64,000 nucleotides of DNA from Lycorma delicatula (lineage: Eukaryota > Arthropoda > Insecta > Hemiptera > Fulgoridae), in the NCBI RefSeq assembly GCF_047948215.1, contig NC_134464.1, positions 35,773,020 to 35,837,019 of the forward strand, in the 5' to 3' direction. Under the pieces are notes generated by a model. The model did no database searches and was not told where the DNA came from. It saw only the letters and a program-made list of their open reading frames with translations. Of this stretch, positions 32,886 to 44,388 are shown in pieces; within the stretch, counting starts at the first letter, position 1, and each line of letters starts with the position of its first letter. Made by a program: the position numbers and the translations under genes.

Positions 32886-33390
32886 TACTGAGTCTGACCG
32901 TGGGAGACTAAGGTTTTGAGCCTTGTACTTCCGGCGTGATTCCCCTTCAGTCCATCCGCTGAAGTCCTTTTGATACCAGCACCTTATGGGCTATAAGGAA
33001 TACGCCTACCGCGGTCCAACTTATTTGGAGGGAGCAATGCGCCTCCTTCTCCGGAAGGAGTCGCATATGCTGATTGAATTAAATTGCGTTCTCTTCGTGG
33101 TACGGTGTGGTGTGTTGTATAGGTTTTTATAGTTTTAAGAAAATTTAATTGTGAAAACGGTCACTTTCGCGGTCGGAATTTTCGCGCGGTTTCCATTTAT
33201 AGGTTACGCGATATGGAGGCTCCTAAGCCTGGTTTGTCATTTTTTGATTCTCGTACCGCCTCTTCACGGTGGTTCGTTTAATACGGCATGAGGCCTTTTT
33301 CTTGTACCCTGTGGAGTAGGATCCTCTCGGCAGATGTCCCGGAGATTGCCATGTTCGGACACGGCCGGAATGGTCCAAAGTCATAAAATA
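32886..33390. other. GC-rich block, probable retroelement fragment
   Basis: About 500 bp clearly richer in G+C than its surroundings. On the plus strand a short frame from 33213 opens MEAPKPGLSFFDSRTASSRW and stops. A second begins MRPFSCTLWSRIL. Neither matches a family I know. The sharp compositional edge at the transposase fragment suggests insertion. Confidence 0.35.
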
Positions 33391-34095
33391 AAGTTGTGGA
33401 AGAAAAAAGATAAAAATTGAAATAGTTTTGTGTAATCCTTAGAAGGCTTAACAAAAAATAAATCCTAGTGATTAAAGTAAATAAAGTATGATTCTGGTTT
33501 ATTAACTAGCATAATTATGAATGCATGCAGTAAATCATAAAAGTTTATGTAAATCATTGTCCTTTAATAATAATAATAATAATCCCATCTGATAGCAAAT
33601 ATTGCAAACTATTTTATCTTGTTTTTTATTCTTTTTTTTTTTAAAATAACTAATTCTATGGTAGGTCAATAAAATCAGTTCTGCCAGTTTGTTTTCAGAT
33701 CATATCTCTTAACATAAATCGTTTCACTTTTGGCTTTCACTATACTTGGTAAGTTGTGCATCCAGTAAGATGGTTTTTATTGTATTTAATGCTATTTGGG
33801 TCACAAAGTAGTCACAAAAAAAAATTGTCTTCTAGTTTTTGTCTTCATTAAATAGATTATAAAGTAAAAAAGTAATTAATACATTACGTTGGAGAATCTG
33901 TATTATAATAAACATACATTCACTCTGTGTTTTGTGTGTTGTATATACACACGTCATGCTGGTATAAGTTTTACAACCCTGTTATGGTATTCAGTGAAAG
34001 TGAATAAAGTGACTTCTCTTGAAATCTGACTGGAATACTGGAATGCATTTACAAATAAGAGATAAAGTGCAATGACTGTAACAGATTTTATTTAG

Positions 34096-34096
<1 letters not shown>
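33391..34096. other. No gene recognised
   Basis: AT-rich. A short (AAT)n lies at 33566-33585. Confidence 0.4.
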
Positions 34097-34194
<98 letters not shown>

Positions 34195-34205
34195 TGTGTG
34201 TGTGT
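34097..34205. repeat. (TG)n microsatellite
   Basis: About 109 bp of TG dinucleotides with a single TA interruption near 34187. By far the longest simple repeat in the window. Confidence 0.97.
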
Positions 34206-34690
34206 AAGAACATGTGAACCTAGTTATTGTATACATAGTTAAAATCTTCTATTATGTAATTGAATTATTGAATTTATGGTTATTTAGCATTATTTAATTT
34301 ATTCCTAAGTATCTGGTTAGTCTACCTTATAAGAATATATATATATATATCATTTCAACAAAATAAATTGTCGAAGTAATATAATACGTGATGATTGTTG
34401 TGATATTTCATGCTGGTGTACATCGTATTTGCTCCGATATTGACCAAATTATATTATTAGAATAAATTGTAAATTGTATCAAATATTTATCTGGATTTTG
34501 TCATGTATAAATTTATAACAAAGCAAAATATTCATGTGAAATGCAAAATGTTACAATTTTACGTTTATTTTTCCAGAAAAAATAAATAAATTTGTAAAGA
34601 TAAGACGGCTTATAAAAAAAAGAGTCCACATTAAAAAATAATCCATTTTAGTCATGTTTTTAAAATTTAAATTTGTAGAAATCGGCAAAA
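34206..34690. other. No gene recognised
   Basis: AT-rich. A short (AT)n lies at 34337-34351. Confidence 0.4.
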
Positions 34691-34905
34691 TATTATTCGT
34701 CAAAGTTTAGAAAGCTCTGTTGACGCGAAGGTAGGGATTGATTGCTCGACCTTCGATTGGGTTCATCCTATCTATAATGTTATGTCGCGATACCCTGTCC
34801 CTTTCATTGTATTATTAAAAGTGTCAATACCATTTTAGATGACACCCGGGTAGTCATCTACTGCGCACCTAACTGCTGAAGCTTTCTAAACTTTGACAAA
34901 AAATA
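34691..34905. mobile_element. 215-bp MITE-like element
   Basis: Terminal inverted repeats of about 28 bp: TATTATTCGTCAAAGTTTAG then AAAGCTCTG on the left, and on the right the reverse complement of TATTTTTTGTCAAAGTTTAG then AAAGCTTCAG. The centre is more GC-rich and non-coding. A target duplication is not obvious. Superfamily unknown. Confidence 0.7.
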
Positions 34906-35189
34906 CTGTTTGTTGACGTTTGGGCACAGAACGTAGTAGAAGGAAATAATTTTTTTGTTTTATAACTTTTAGTGCGTTCTTTCTTCAGTTTTATTATTAT
35001 TTTCAATTTAATTTGTTTTAAATTTCTTAATTGTACTTTGTGTTAAAAAATCTGAATACAGGAAAAAAGTGCCCATCTAAAAATCGTTTTGAAAGAAACT
35101 ATTACAAGAAACCTCAGTCTTAATAATAATAAAGAAATAGTGTACAGAAACAATGTAAAAAAAAAATATATGACAATCGAGCATAACGT
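34906..35189. other. AT-rich spacer
   Basis: Nothing recognised. Confidence 0.35.
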
Positions 35190-36890
35190 TTTTTTCTTCA
35201 TTCATTTGACTGGTATGGTGTAATTCTCCAAGATTATTTACCTAGTGCCAGTCATTTCATTTAGGTTTATATCCCACAATCTACATCCTTAATTTGTTTT
35301 ACATATTCCAAACGTTGCCTGCTTGCACAATTATTCCCATCTACCTCCCTTCAATATTAAAGCGACTATTTCAGGGCTTTATATGCCTTAATATGTGGCT
35401 TATAAATCGGTGTCTTCTTTTAACTATATTTTTCGAAATGTTTATTTCTTCATCAATTTGCCGCAACACCTCTTCATTTTTCACTTTATTCACCCATCTA
35501 ATTTTTAACATTCTCATATAGCACCACATTTCAAAAGCTTTTAATATTTTCTTCTCAGGTACTCCGATCGACCAGGTTTCACTTCCATATAAAGCTACAC
35601 TCCAAACGTATACTTTCAAAAACATTTTCCTGACGTTTAAATTAATTTTTTATATAAGAAAATTATATTTCTGACTGAAAGGTCGTTTCGCTTGTGCTAT
35701 TCGGCATTTTATATCGCTCCTGCTTCGTCTATCTTTACTAATTCTACTTTCCATATAACTGAATTCTTGTAACTCCATAATCTGCTCTCATTCTATTTTT
35801 ATATTTAAAGGTTTATCTACATTATTTCTACTACATTGCATTATTTTCGTGTTCTTTTTTATTTTCATGCGGTAGTTTTTGCGTAGAACTTCATCCATGC
35901 CACTCATTGTTTCTTGTAAATCTTTTTTACTCTCAGCAAGAATTACTGTATCATCAGCAAATCGTGTAGCATCTTTATCTTTTCACTTTACACTGTTACT
36001 CCGGATCTAAATTTTTTTTTATCATTAACTGCTAGTTCCATGTAAAGATTAAAAAGTAACAGTGATAGGAAACATCCTTCTCGGACTCCCTTTTTTATTA
36101 CAGCTTTTTCTTATTGTCTTCGATTATTGCTATTGCAGTTTGGTCTCGGTAAATGTTAGCAATTTTTTTTCTATTTGTATAGTTGAACCCTAATTTTTTT
36201 TAAAATGCTTAATACTTTATTCCAGTCTGCGGTATTAAAGCCTTTTCTAAGTGCATAAATGCTACGTATGTTGTTTTCTTTTATCTCTTTCTACGATTAA
36301 TCTGAGCGCTAAAATTGCTTCTCTTGTCCCTATATTTTTCCTGAAACCAAACTGGACTTGTTGTAACACTTGTTCCACTCTCCTCTCAATTCTTCTGTAT
36401 AGAATTCTGGTTAAGATTTTTGATGCACGGCTAGTAAAGCTAATTGTTCTGTATTCTTCACATTCATCTGCTCCTGCTTTCTTTGGTATCATGGCTATAA
36501 CACTCTTTTTGAAGACTGACGGAACTTCCCCCTTTTCGTATATTACACACCAGTTTGTATAATCTATCTATCGCTTCCTCACCTGCACTGCGCAGTAATT
36601 CTGCAGGTATTCCGTCTATTCGAGAAGACTTTCTGCCATTCAAATCTTTTAATGCTCTATTAAATTCCGATCTCGGTATTGCAACTCTCCCTTTTCATCC
36701 TCTTCAACTTTTCTGTAACACCAGTTTCTAATTCATTTCCTCCGTTTAACTCTTCAATATATTCCACCCACCTATCCTTTTCTTTCTTATTATAAATTGG
36801 AATACCATCTTTATTTAACATTATTAGATTTTAATTTATGTACCACAAAATTCTCCTTATGGCCGTTTAAGTCCTTCTGACCTTATGCCC
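35190..36890 (-). pseudogene. Endonuclease-RT type LINE, long decayed copy
   Basis: Reads right to left. About 36720-36520: WVEYIEELNGGNELETGV then GIPAELLRSAGEEAIDRLYK, the linker before the RT. 36492-36262: MIPKKAGADECEEYRTISFT, ILTRILYRRIERRVEQVLQ, QFGFRKNIGTREAILALR. Then GVREGCFLSLLLFNLYMEL and a damaged catalytic block near 35970. 35625-35371: VYVWSVALYGSETWSIG, AFEMWCYMRMLKIRWVNKVK, NIVKRRHRFISHILRH. The 3' end has a short T run (35190-35196, the A tail). Matches the younger copy at 49731-50828. Endonuclease absent. Confidence 0.85.
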
Positions 36891-36904
36891 TTAAAAACTA
36901 CTGA

Positions 36905-37037
36905 AAAAGCTAATCTGAGCGCTAAAATTGCTTCTCTTGTCCCTATATTTTTCTTGAAACCAAACCGGACTTGTTCTAACACTTCTTCCACTCTCCTCTC
37001 AATTCTTCTGTATAGAATTCTGGTTAAGATTTTTCCT
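36905..37037 (-). repeat. Second copy of a LINE RT segment
   Basis: Near-identical to 36296-36421 (TCTGAGCGCTAAAATTGCTT, CTTGTCCCTATATTTTTC, CTCAATTCTTCTGTATAGAA) in the same orientation. Either a local duplication or a separate fragment of the same LINE family. Confidence 0.8.
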
Positions 37038-37170
37038 TCTTTCAGGAATCATTCCTTAGTCTGGTTATCAACAGAAACCTCTGATATGGTTGCAACTTCG
37101 GTCCAGCTACTCTATATGAGCACTCAACCCCCCCTCGCCATCAGCAAGGTCTCATGATTCATAGAGGTAG
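37038..37170. other. Possible LINE 5' region
   Basis: More balanced composition than surroundings (GGTTATCAACAGAAACCTCT, AGCACTCAACCCCCCCTCGC), directly after the LINE fragment. It may be a LINE 5' UTR. No frame supported. Confidence 0.3.
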
Positions 37171-37990
37171 AGCATAACTTTAAAATTCTGAAATTTTAAA
37201 TTATGAACTGTAATTTTTCCCCTTAAATTTTTAAACTAATTTTCTTAAATTATTTGATGAAAATACTTTGGAATGTAGGTAAATGAGATTAAATTATTTG
37301 TTAGTACGTTACAACAAATTCTAATAAACGATTATGTCAAAAGAAATGTATTCTTAGATTATTAGTTAAGACTTTTAACTTTCTTTTTAAAAAAATTCTA
37401 CGTATTTTTATAGAAAAAATATTATAGAAGAAGAAATTTATTATCAAAGTAACGAAAGAATCATGGAACTCTATCCGTATGTGTGTATATATATATATCG
37501 TACATCCGGCTCGACTCCTCTGATCAAATATTTACCACGATTTCCCTTGATCCATCCAAATAAATGCTGTTATAGTTCCTTTTTATCCCAATGTGTGGAT
37601 TATTTACCCATTCCTGACATGATTTATGTAATCTATTATTATATATGATCAGAATAAAGGATTCCTGACATCATAGTTCTACAGCTATGCTACAAGAAGT
37701 AAAGTATGATAATCAGTCAAAAAATAGAATAAATGTAAGGATTTTTATAAGGCTTTGTACAGAGATTCATATATATGAGGCAATTTGTTTGGGGTCAATA
37801 TCTCCAGGGGTGGAGTATTTAGTTTTTTTGGGGTCAATTTTCTCAAAATTATAAAAACATAACTCCTACTTTATATTAAGCTCAGTACTCGTGTGCATCC
37901 TTAACTTAACATTTTTAAAAAGATTTTTCCTCATTTCCCTTTTCACCAAAAATCGAAAAAAGTATATTTTTATTAATTACATATATTTAA
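37171..37990. other. No gene recognised
   Basis: AT-rich. No repeat partner noticed. Confidence 0.4.
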
Positions 37991-38270
37991 CCGATTTTGA
38001 TGAAGAAAGAAGTATTTGGAAAAATATAGTTAAAAGAAGAGACAGACTTATAGGCCACATAATAAGCCATCATGGAACAGTCGGTTTAATATTGGAGGGA
38101 CAGGTAGAAGGAAAAGATTGTGCAGGCAGGCATCATTTGGAATATATAAAACAAATTGTTAGAGATGTAGGATGTAGGGGGTATACCAAAATGAAACAAC
38201 TAGCACTAGATTGGGAATCTTTTGAACTGCATCAAACCAGTCAAATTACTGAAGAAAAAAAAAAATTAAG
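37991..38270 (+). pseudogene. Endonuclease-RT type LINE, C-terminal fragment
   Basis: Open frame with FDEERSIWKNIVKRRDRLIG, LILEGQVEGKDCAGRHHLEY and GYTKMKQLALDWESFE, equal to the C-terminus of the copy at 49731-50828. It ends in an A run at 38256-38267. Small shifts changed the last residues. Confidence 0.85.
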
Positions 38271-38394
38271 TGTTTTTTTTATGCCTCCCTAGGTATAATA
38301 ATAGTGAAAGTGAACCAAAAAAAGCTTTGGGGGCAATATTGAGGACGGAATTTTTTAAAACTTCTTTTGGTTTATTTTCATGTATTATTATTTC

Positions 38395-39030
38395 CTCTAT
38401 ATAAGAACATCATGATTCCGAACCGCCTTTTGACGATCCCGGTTACCACACCACCCCCTCCGTTCCTAGCTCTGATGGTCTTTACCGGAGATCTTATCTT
38501 AGACCCTCTGAACTTGGTAACACAACACAGTCTCATCAGTTTGGTCTCTGGCAGGATGTCACCGATGCAAATGCTTCGGCAGACATCCATCAGTGTATTT
38601 ACACAACCTACCATCGCCTTCGTGTATGGCCTTTTCCAACCACGACTACCTAACATAACTTATAATCCTTAACTATTAAAGCAACTGATTCGTGGAAGCG
38701 CGATCTCCGCGTCTTCCTCTAACACCGAAGGTTTTCACACAAAAACGTTTCCTATATTTAACTTTGATTTTGCACTCGGACTTTATTGAGTCTTTAATCA
38801 CCAAAAATACCAAGAAAACAAGTGTTGTTCGCAACAACGTCTTACATTCAATTTTTTCTCTTGATTTACTTAAAAACTGAGAAACAGATTCACAAATTTA
38901 ATTTGACTCTAATGAAAACGTACCCTATCTCTCTGCTCTGGTCCGCTTTCGAGAGCGAGGTCAATGTCTAAACTCTCCCATACTGCAGCACCATCACCAA
39001 GTTCTCCACACATCCATTCTTCCTTGTTTC
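38395..39030 (-). repeat. R1-like LINE 3' UTR, inverted copy
   Basis: Reverse complement of 17580-18235: GACGATCCCGGTTACCACAC, GGAAGCGCGATCTCCGCG, GAAGGTTTTCACACAAAAACG, AAGTGTTGTTCGCAACAACG, CAGATTCACAAATTTAAT, CTCTGCTCTGGTCCGCTTTC. Nearly complete over the UTR, so the LINE inserted here in the opposite orientation. Confidence 0.8.
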
Positions 39031-40464
39031 TCTTTCTTTATTATAACAACATTGTTGTTCTAAAACCATATATTTCCATTTACCATTTTACTTAGTTTTC
39101 ACTTTATAATTCTCAGAAGAATCTTAAATTCATATTGAATTTTATCATTACGTACGGTTTTTATTGTTATTTTTAAACCATTATAATAAAATTTATATCG
39201 TGATTTTAATACTCAATTTATTAAAGGTTATTTATATAATTATAATTAGATATATCCAGTTCAACAAATTTCAGAATTAACCGTTGACAAAGAGAATATA
39301 AAATGAGAGAATAATGAGTAATTTCTATATTAAACATATGAATATTATATAAAAATTTATTATGTATAAGCATTGTATAAGAATATTATTAAAGATATTA
39401 TTATGCATGTAGGTCTGTATGTAATGTATGTTATGAATATAGTTTATAAGCGTAACACAAATCAATTGTGATAATTCAAAAGGGTGGAAATGTTTTTCAC
39501 ACGAATAATACACGCAAAGTACTGAAGCAACTCATTGCTACGCTTCCACTTTCGGCACAGTAAATATGGTTATCTTGAAAGTATTACAATCAAAATTATA
39601 ACATTATAATTAACGTTATTAAATTATAACGTATTTAATTTACTTATTATTATTATTTTTCAGGTGAAAAGTTTGCATGACTACAATAAAAGCACGACTT
39701 CAGAAGATTATTTTTAACGTTTAATAAGTGGAAAATTTTTATTCTCTTTTTTTTTGGTAAGCGGTAATCTCATAAAAATAATTTTATTGTTTTAAGATCA
39801 TTTTTCCGAAGAAAAAAATAAATTACTAGTTAAATTACGTAAAAGATTATTACTGATTATTTTGGTAAAATAATTTTATTATCTTTTGTTATGTTATTAC
39901 GTTGTTTTATTTTGTTTTGTATACGTGAAAATTTTTTAATAATATGCATACTAAATATTTGTAGGTTTTATAAAATGAATTCGTTATGTTCTAATGATAT
40001 TAGGTTTTTATTTATCAAATATCAGCTCTGTTGATCAATTCACATTTCCATGATTGCTCTTTAAGACAGTTATTTACTAGATAAATAACAATGGTATTGT
40101 TCCAAAGAGATTCGATGCCCTAACCTCAAAAACAGTATTCTTTCTTGCCCTTTTATTCTATCTACACGTAGATTTATCTCTTTGTTCGTTATTATTACAT
40201 TTTTTTTGGTTTATTCATACTGTAACGATTTCAATCGTTATGAAATCAATTTTTATTGATTGATTTTTAGATCATAGATCATACAGAGATTTATATCTCA
40301 AGAACAGATTTAAATATTTTAATATTAGAATATATGTTTTTATAAAATTCTTTATGATGTGATAAATATTTCACTGATTTTACATTTATTTTTTTTGTTT
40401 GCTGATATCACCACATACGCATGGCGGTTGTACGTAAAATATAGAAATTGAATTTTGTAACCTA
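39031..40464. other. No gene recognised
   Basis: AT-rich throughout. No coding or repeat evidence. Confidence 0.4.
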
Positions 40465-40545
40465 TTAAAATTCCATGTCTGACCGGGATTCGAATCTAGA
40501 ACCTCAGGATGAAAGGCCGAGACACTAAACTCTGCCATAATGATT
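40465..40545 (-). repeat. SINE1 fragment
   Basis: CCATGTCTGACCGGGATTCG, AACCTCAGGATGAAAGGCCG then AGACACTAAACTCTGCCATAA: inverted head and B box. Confidence 0.75.
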
Positions 40546-40913
40546 GGAAATTTTCAAATTTGGGACCGTATAAATTTTTAAATAGTAATATTTTGATAAT
40601 TACTTCTATCAAATATATTGTTGACTAAAATGTTAAAATTTTTAGACAAAATGATACCATATTCATTAAATCATGATTTAAATCAATCGTATTCATTTAT
40701 GCTGAAAACTACGTATAAATTCTAAAGAAATAACTTTTAAGATTTCTTACTCCTATATAAAATTAAATGTAATTAATTTAAATTACATTTTTTTATGGAG
40801 TATTAATCATTTGCCTTTTTCGTACTTGACTTTCCTTAATTAGAGGACTGTTTTATTATTGTTAGAACTAACAAATGTGTTACCTATTTTCTTCGTTTAT
40901 TTATTAATTATGA
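40546..40913. other. AT-rich spacer
   Basis: Nothing recognised. Confidence 0.35.
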
Positions 40914-40960
40914 CTAGCATCCCTCGTCGCGGCTTCGCCCGGTACTAAAATAAAAATGTC
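40914..40960 (-). mobile_element. Helitron 3' terminus
   Basis: On the minus strand: GTACCGGGCGAAGCCGCGAC, GAGGGATG, then CTAG followed by T. A GC hairpin (CGGGCGAAGCCG) about 12 nt before CTAG next to a host T is the standard Helitron 3' end. The 5' end should lie to the right but was not located. 41010-41270 may be the body. Confidence 0.6.
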
Positions 40961-41965
40961 AAAAATTGGAAATATTTTTTTGATAATGATGTATGAGCGT
41001 AGCGTATATGTTGCTGTTCAAGTCTTTCTGAACGTTCTGGTATAAATAAACATCGTCTACGATCATAAATTGTAGTAACTGTAGAAGTTCGTCTAACTGT
41101 GAACTTGCCGACCTAGGCGCTATGAAAGTATTAAAATCAAATAAAAAGTCGAATTTATAACGATTATATGTGTGGTAACACTAATGGAACGTCTTAAATC
41201 AGGATATAAAAATCTACAGTGTGCTACTTTCCTCCCGTGAGAATGGATTCTCGTGGATCGTTAACAGATTAGACTATGATATTAAATTTATTAATACACT
41301 TAACTGTCTGAAGAAGTAGGTATTTACATATACAGTGGTCGATATAGGCAATGACATTAAATTTAGTAAAAGAAGTTTTAGGTTATTTATTTGTTTATAC
41401 TTTTTTTTTATTCATGATATATAGTAAGGAGATTTTGAGGTTTGAACTGTGGTAATCATTCCGAGGGGGGTCATAAACAAATACAGTTAAAATTGTGCAA
41501 TGATTGGTTAAGTAGTGTTCGCGGTTGTCGGCAACAAACAAAAAAGATGTCTGTTTATATGATAGTAAAATTATGGCACGAAAATATTTTATTTATTAAT
41601 TTTTTTTTAAAACGATTTAAAAATTTACATCAGATTTTTGAAATTAGAATTATCACTTTTATTTACTTATTACAGAATGGAAATATAACTTTTATAAAAA
41701 TGTTATTAAATTACTTCAGTAATTTTTAAGATTTATATTTCTGTTGAGAAGTTTCAAAAGTCGAATATTGAAGGGAAATAGGTTATTTCTTCATTTAATC
41801 TTTTTGGTTTATTTATATGTTCTGGATAATTTCCTTATTTTCATATAGTTTCTCCAGTAGTTTTCGTTTTTTTGAAAATAAACGTCAAATAAATCTAGAG
41901 TATTACTTTGGAAGTGGGAGACAGTAATCGTGAAGAAGTTGTTTTCTGTCATCTGCATTTGAAGG
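40961..41965. other. Probable Helitron body, then AT-rich DNA
   Basis: 41010-41270 has repeat-like wording (GTTGCTGTTCAAGTC, GATCATAAATTGTAGTAAC) but no supported frame. The rest is AT-rich. Confidence 0.3.
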
Positions 41966-41975
41966 ACACTAAATT

Positions 41976-42139
41976 ATTATTTTTTTTTTAACCTCCGGGA
42001 CCACCGTTAGGTATTACTTCAGAGGATGAGAAGAATGATAATTTTTATAGCGTGTGAAAATGCCTGACCGGATTCGAACCCGGGACCTCCGGATGAAAGG
42101 CCGAGACGCTACCACTTGCGCCACGGAGGTCGGCAAAGC
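41976..42139 (-). mobile_element. SINE1 with target duplication
   Basis: Flanks ACACTAAATT (41966-41975) and ACACTAGATT (42140-42149), 9 of 10 identical. Minus strand: GCCGACCTCCGTGGCGCAAG, CGGCCTTTCATCCGGAGG, GGGTTCGAATCCGG, tail CTCATCCTCTGAAGTAATAC then GGTGGTCCCGGAGG and an A run. Well preserved. Confidence 0.88.
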
Positions 42140-42159
42140 ACACTAGATTTTTTCTATCC

Positions 42160-42237
42160 TATTTAGCCTCCGGGAATTACCGTCAGGTATTATTTCAAAG
42201 GATGAATGAGGGTGATATGTTTGAGTGTAAATGAAGC
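42160..42237 (-). repeat. SINE2 tail fragment
   Basis: GCCTCCGGGAATTACCGTCA, ATTTCAAAGGATGAATGAGG and GAGTGTAAATGAAG match only the tail of the SINE2 at 10806-11101. Confidence 0.65.
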
Positions 42238-42240
42238 GAT

Positions 42241-42545
42241 ACCTCCCTCAATAGGTACAGTATCGAATCGGTTTAAAACTTTAAACGTTACCTAAAACTT
42301 TTGTCTGAAACAATTTTTGATATGACCAACCCTTACGGCAAGGGATGACCAAAATGTTATTGGAATTGTAAGAAGATGGGGCTTGTCGTATAGTAAATAT
42401 GTGAAACTTTTTTCCACAAGCAACCATTGTCGTATTGAGTAAATTTCAAGTTTTTCTTAATTTTAAGGTGGAAATCTTTTGTGTCCCCTACTTAAGCGCC
42501 GATAAAATCTACTTCCGCCTTCCGGGATTTAAAGGGATTTTTTAA
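42241..42545 (-). repeat. Dispersed repeat RA, 5' half
   Basis: Inverted match to 55013-55300 (GACCAAAATGTTATTGGAAT, AGATGGGGCTTGTCGTATAG, CTACTTCCGCCTTCC). The 3' half is missing. Confidence 0.8.
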
Positions 42546-43003
42546 ACATACCGTTATTCTTGAAAATTAAATTTTTCAACATCTTTTTTACATTTTTCAT
42601 ATTTTTCGCCAAAATTTTATTGGAAATTTTCATAATTTTAAACAGTGCGCGTCTTTGTGTTCTCGTCTTGATAAAAGAAAACCTTGTAATTGCGTGCCAT
42701 CAGTTTAATTTCATTGCGTGAAAACAACCACGTGCTTGCGCGTGCGTATGTTGAATTACTCTTAGTTGTTCCCTGATTGCAAATAGAGATGCGGTTTATT
42801 GTATTTTTTATTGGTAAATTCTCAATCTTTCGTTATATGTTAGCATTGATTTATCTTAAATAAGAGAGAGGTTCTGCATTCGACCATAACATTTATGAAT
42901 CCAGAAAAAAATTTCCGTAAGCAATTCGACTAAAAATTTCAGATTCAGTATAGTTGAGTAGCGCCTGGAGGAATATTTTAGTTATTTATTTATACATCAA
43001 CAA
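42546..43003. other. No gene recognised
   Basis: Unique-looking sequence of mixed composition. Confidence 0.35.
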
Positions 43004-43134
43004 TAGGCTGACATCCAATTACAGTTACCGTGATGGATGATAATGAATTTTGTAGCGCGTGAAAAATGCCATGCTTGACAGACTCGAATACGGAACCTCC
43101 GGTTAAAAGGTATAGAAACGCTACGGAGATCGAC
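43004..43134 (-). repeat. SINE1, old copy
   Basis: GTAGCGCGTGAAAAATGCCA, GACTCGAATACGGAACCTCC, GGTTAAAAGG, CGCTACGGAGATCG: inverted and degenerate. Confidence 0.65.
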
Positions 43135-43229
43135 TAATAATGATAATAGTACTTATTCTTTACTTCTATATGCATATAGAATTTTAAAAAAAGAATTAAA
43201 CAAATTTATTTATATTAGGTTAATTCAAT

Positions 43230-43875
43230 AGTAAAAAAATAGACAAAAATAATTTAAAGATGTTTCAGTTAATATGTAAACGAGGTACGACATTTGGTCA
43301 TCTGTCGGGGTTGGTATTCAAAGAAATCAACAAAAAAAAAGAAAATGATAAGTCTTGTGGTAGCGTCTCGACCTTTCATCTGGAGATCCCGGGTTCGAAT
43401 CCCGGTTAGGCACTGCATTTTTCGTACGCTACAAATTTCCATTTGAGTTAATGACCATAGCAGTTGAGTCCTTAATATCATAAAGAAAATAGTTAAAAAA
43501 ATAAAATTTAATTACATATACTTTGCACTTAGAACCACATTAATAAAAGAGAAGTAAAAAAATAGACAAAAATAATTTAAATATGTTTCAGTTAATATGT
43601 AAACGAGGTACGACATTTGGTCATCTGTCGGGGTTGGTATTTAAAGAAATCAACAAAAAAAAAGAAAATGATAAGTCTTGTGGTAGCGTCTCGACCTTTC
43701 ATCTGAAGATCCCGGGTTCGAATCCCGGTTAGGCACTGCATTTTTCATACGCTACAAATTTCCATTTGTGTTAATGACCATAGCAGTTGAGTCCTTAATA
43801 TCATAAAGAAAATAGTTAAAAAAATAAAATTTAATTACATATACTTTGCACTTAAAACCACATTAATAAAAAAGA
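43230..43875. repeat. 323-bp tandem duplication (two copies)
   Basis: 43230-43552 and 43553-43875 are direct copies with only about seven substitutions (roughly 98% identical), for example TATTCAAAG/TATTTAAAG, CTGGAGATC/CTGAAGATC, TTTTTCGTA/TTTTTCATA. Each holds a head-truncated SINE1 (about 43352-43475 and 43675-43798, plus strand) with an intact B box GGGTTCGAATCCCGG. A recent unequal event, not two SINE insertions, because the unique flanks are duplicated too. Confidence 0.95.
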
Positions 43876-44388
43876 AAAAACTGAGGTTTTATTAATCATT
43901 TCATGTTAAAGAAAATCTTTTTACAATGATATCTTAAGTACAAATTAAGGAAACAGAATGCATTTGTAAATTATGTTGTATGAAGTTATTAATCTTAGAA
44001 TTATCTCTTTTTTTATTGGGCATCAGTTGGAACATTACTAAACGTTTTTAACGAGGATTTATATCCATTGATTTGAAGATTGCATGGCTGAGAAGCAATT
44101 TTGACCGTTTCAAAGCGTCAAACTTTTATCAAGAAACTTGATTGGACGGCATGATCAAACACCATGGTTCAACTGAAATGCCTACAGATTAATTTTTCTA
44201 TGTTTGACTCCAAATAACTGTGTATTCATTCGCGTATTAAAACTGATGATTATTACTGCTATTGCAACCAATTTTCTAGAGATAGTTTTTATATTGAAAG
44301 TTATTTATCTTGTCATATAAAACTTAAATATTTTGGCCTTCAAATACCACAAATAACATCTCGCTGTTTGTAATTTTTTATCGTCATC
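43876..44388. other. No gene recognised
   Basis: AT-rich unique-looking sequence. Confidence 0.35.

Noticed and set aside
33991..34236. 81-codon minus-strand open frame of Thr-His repeats
   Set aside because: It is the translation of the (TG)n microsatellite.
36251..37157. Plus-strand open frames (IASLVPIFFLKPN)
   Set aside because: They are antisense to the LINE reverse transcriptase, which has the recognisable motifs.
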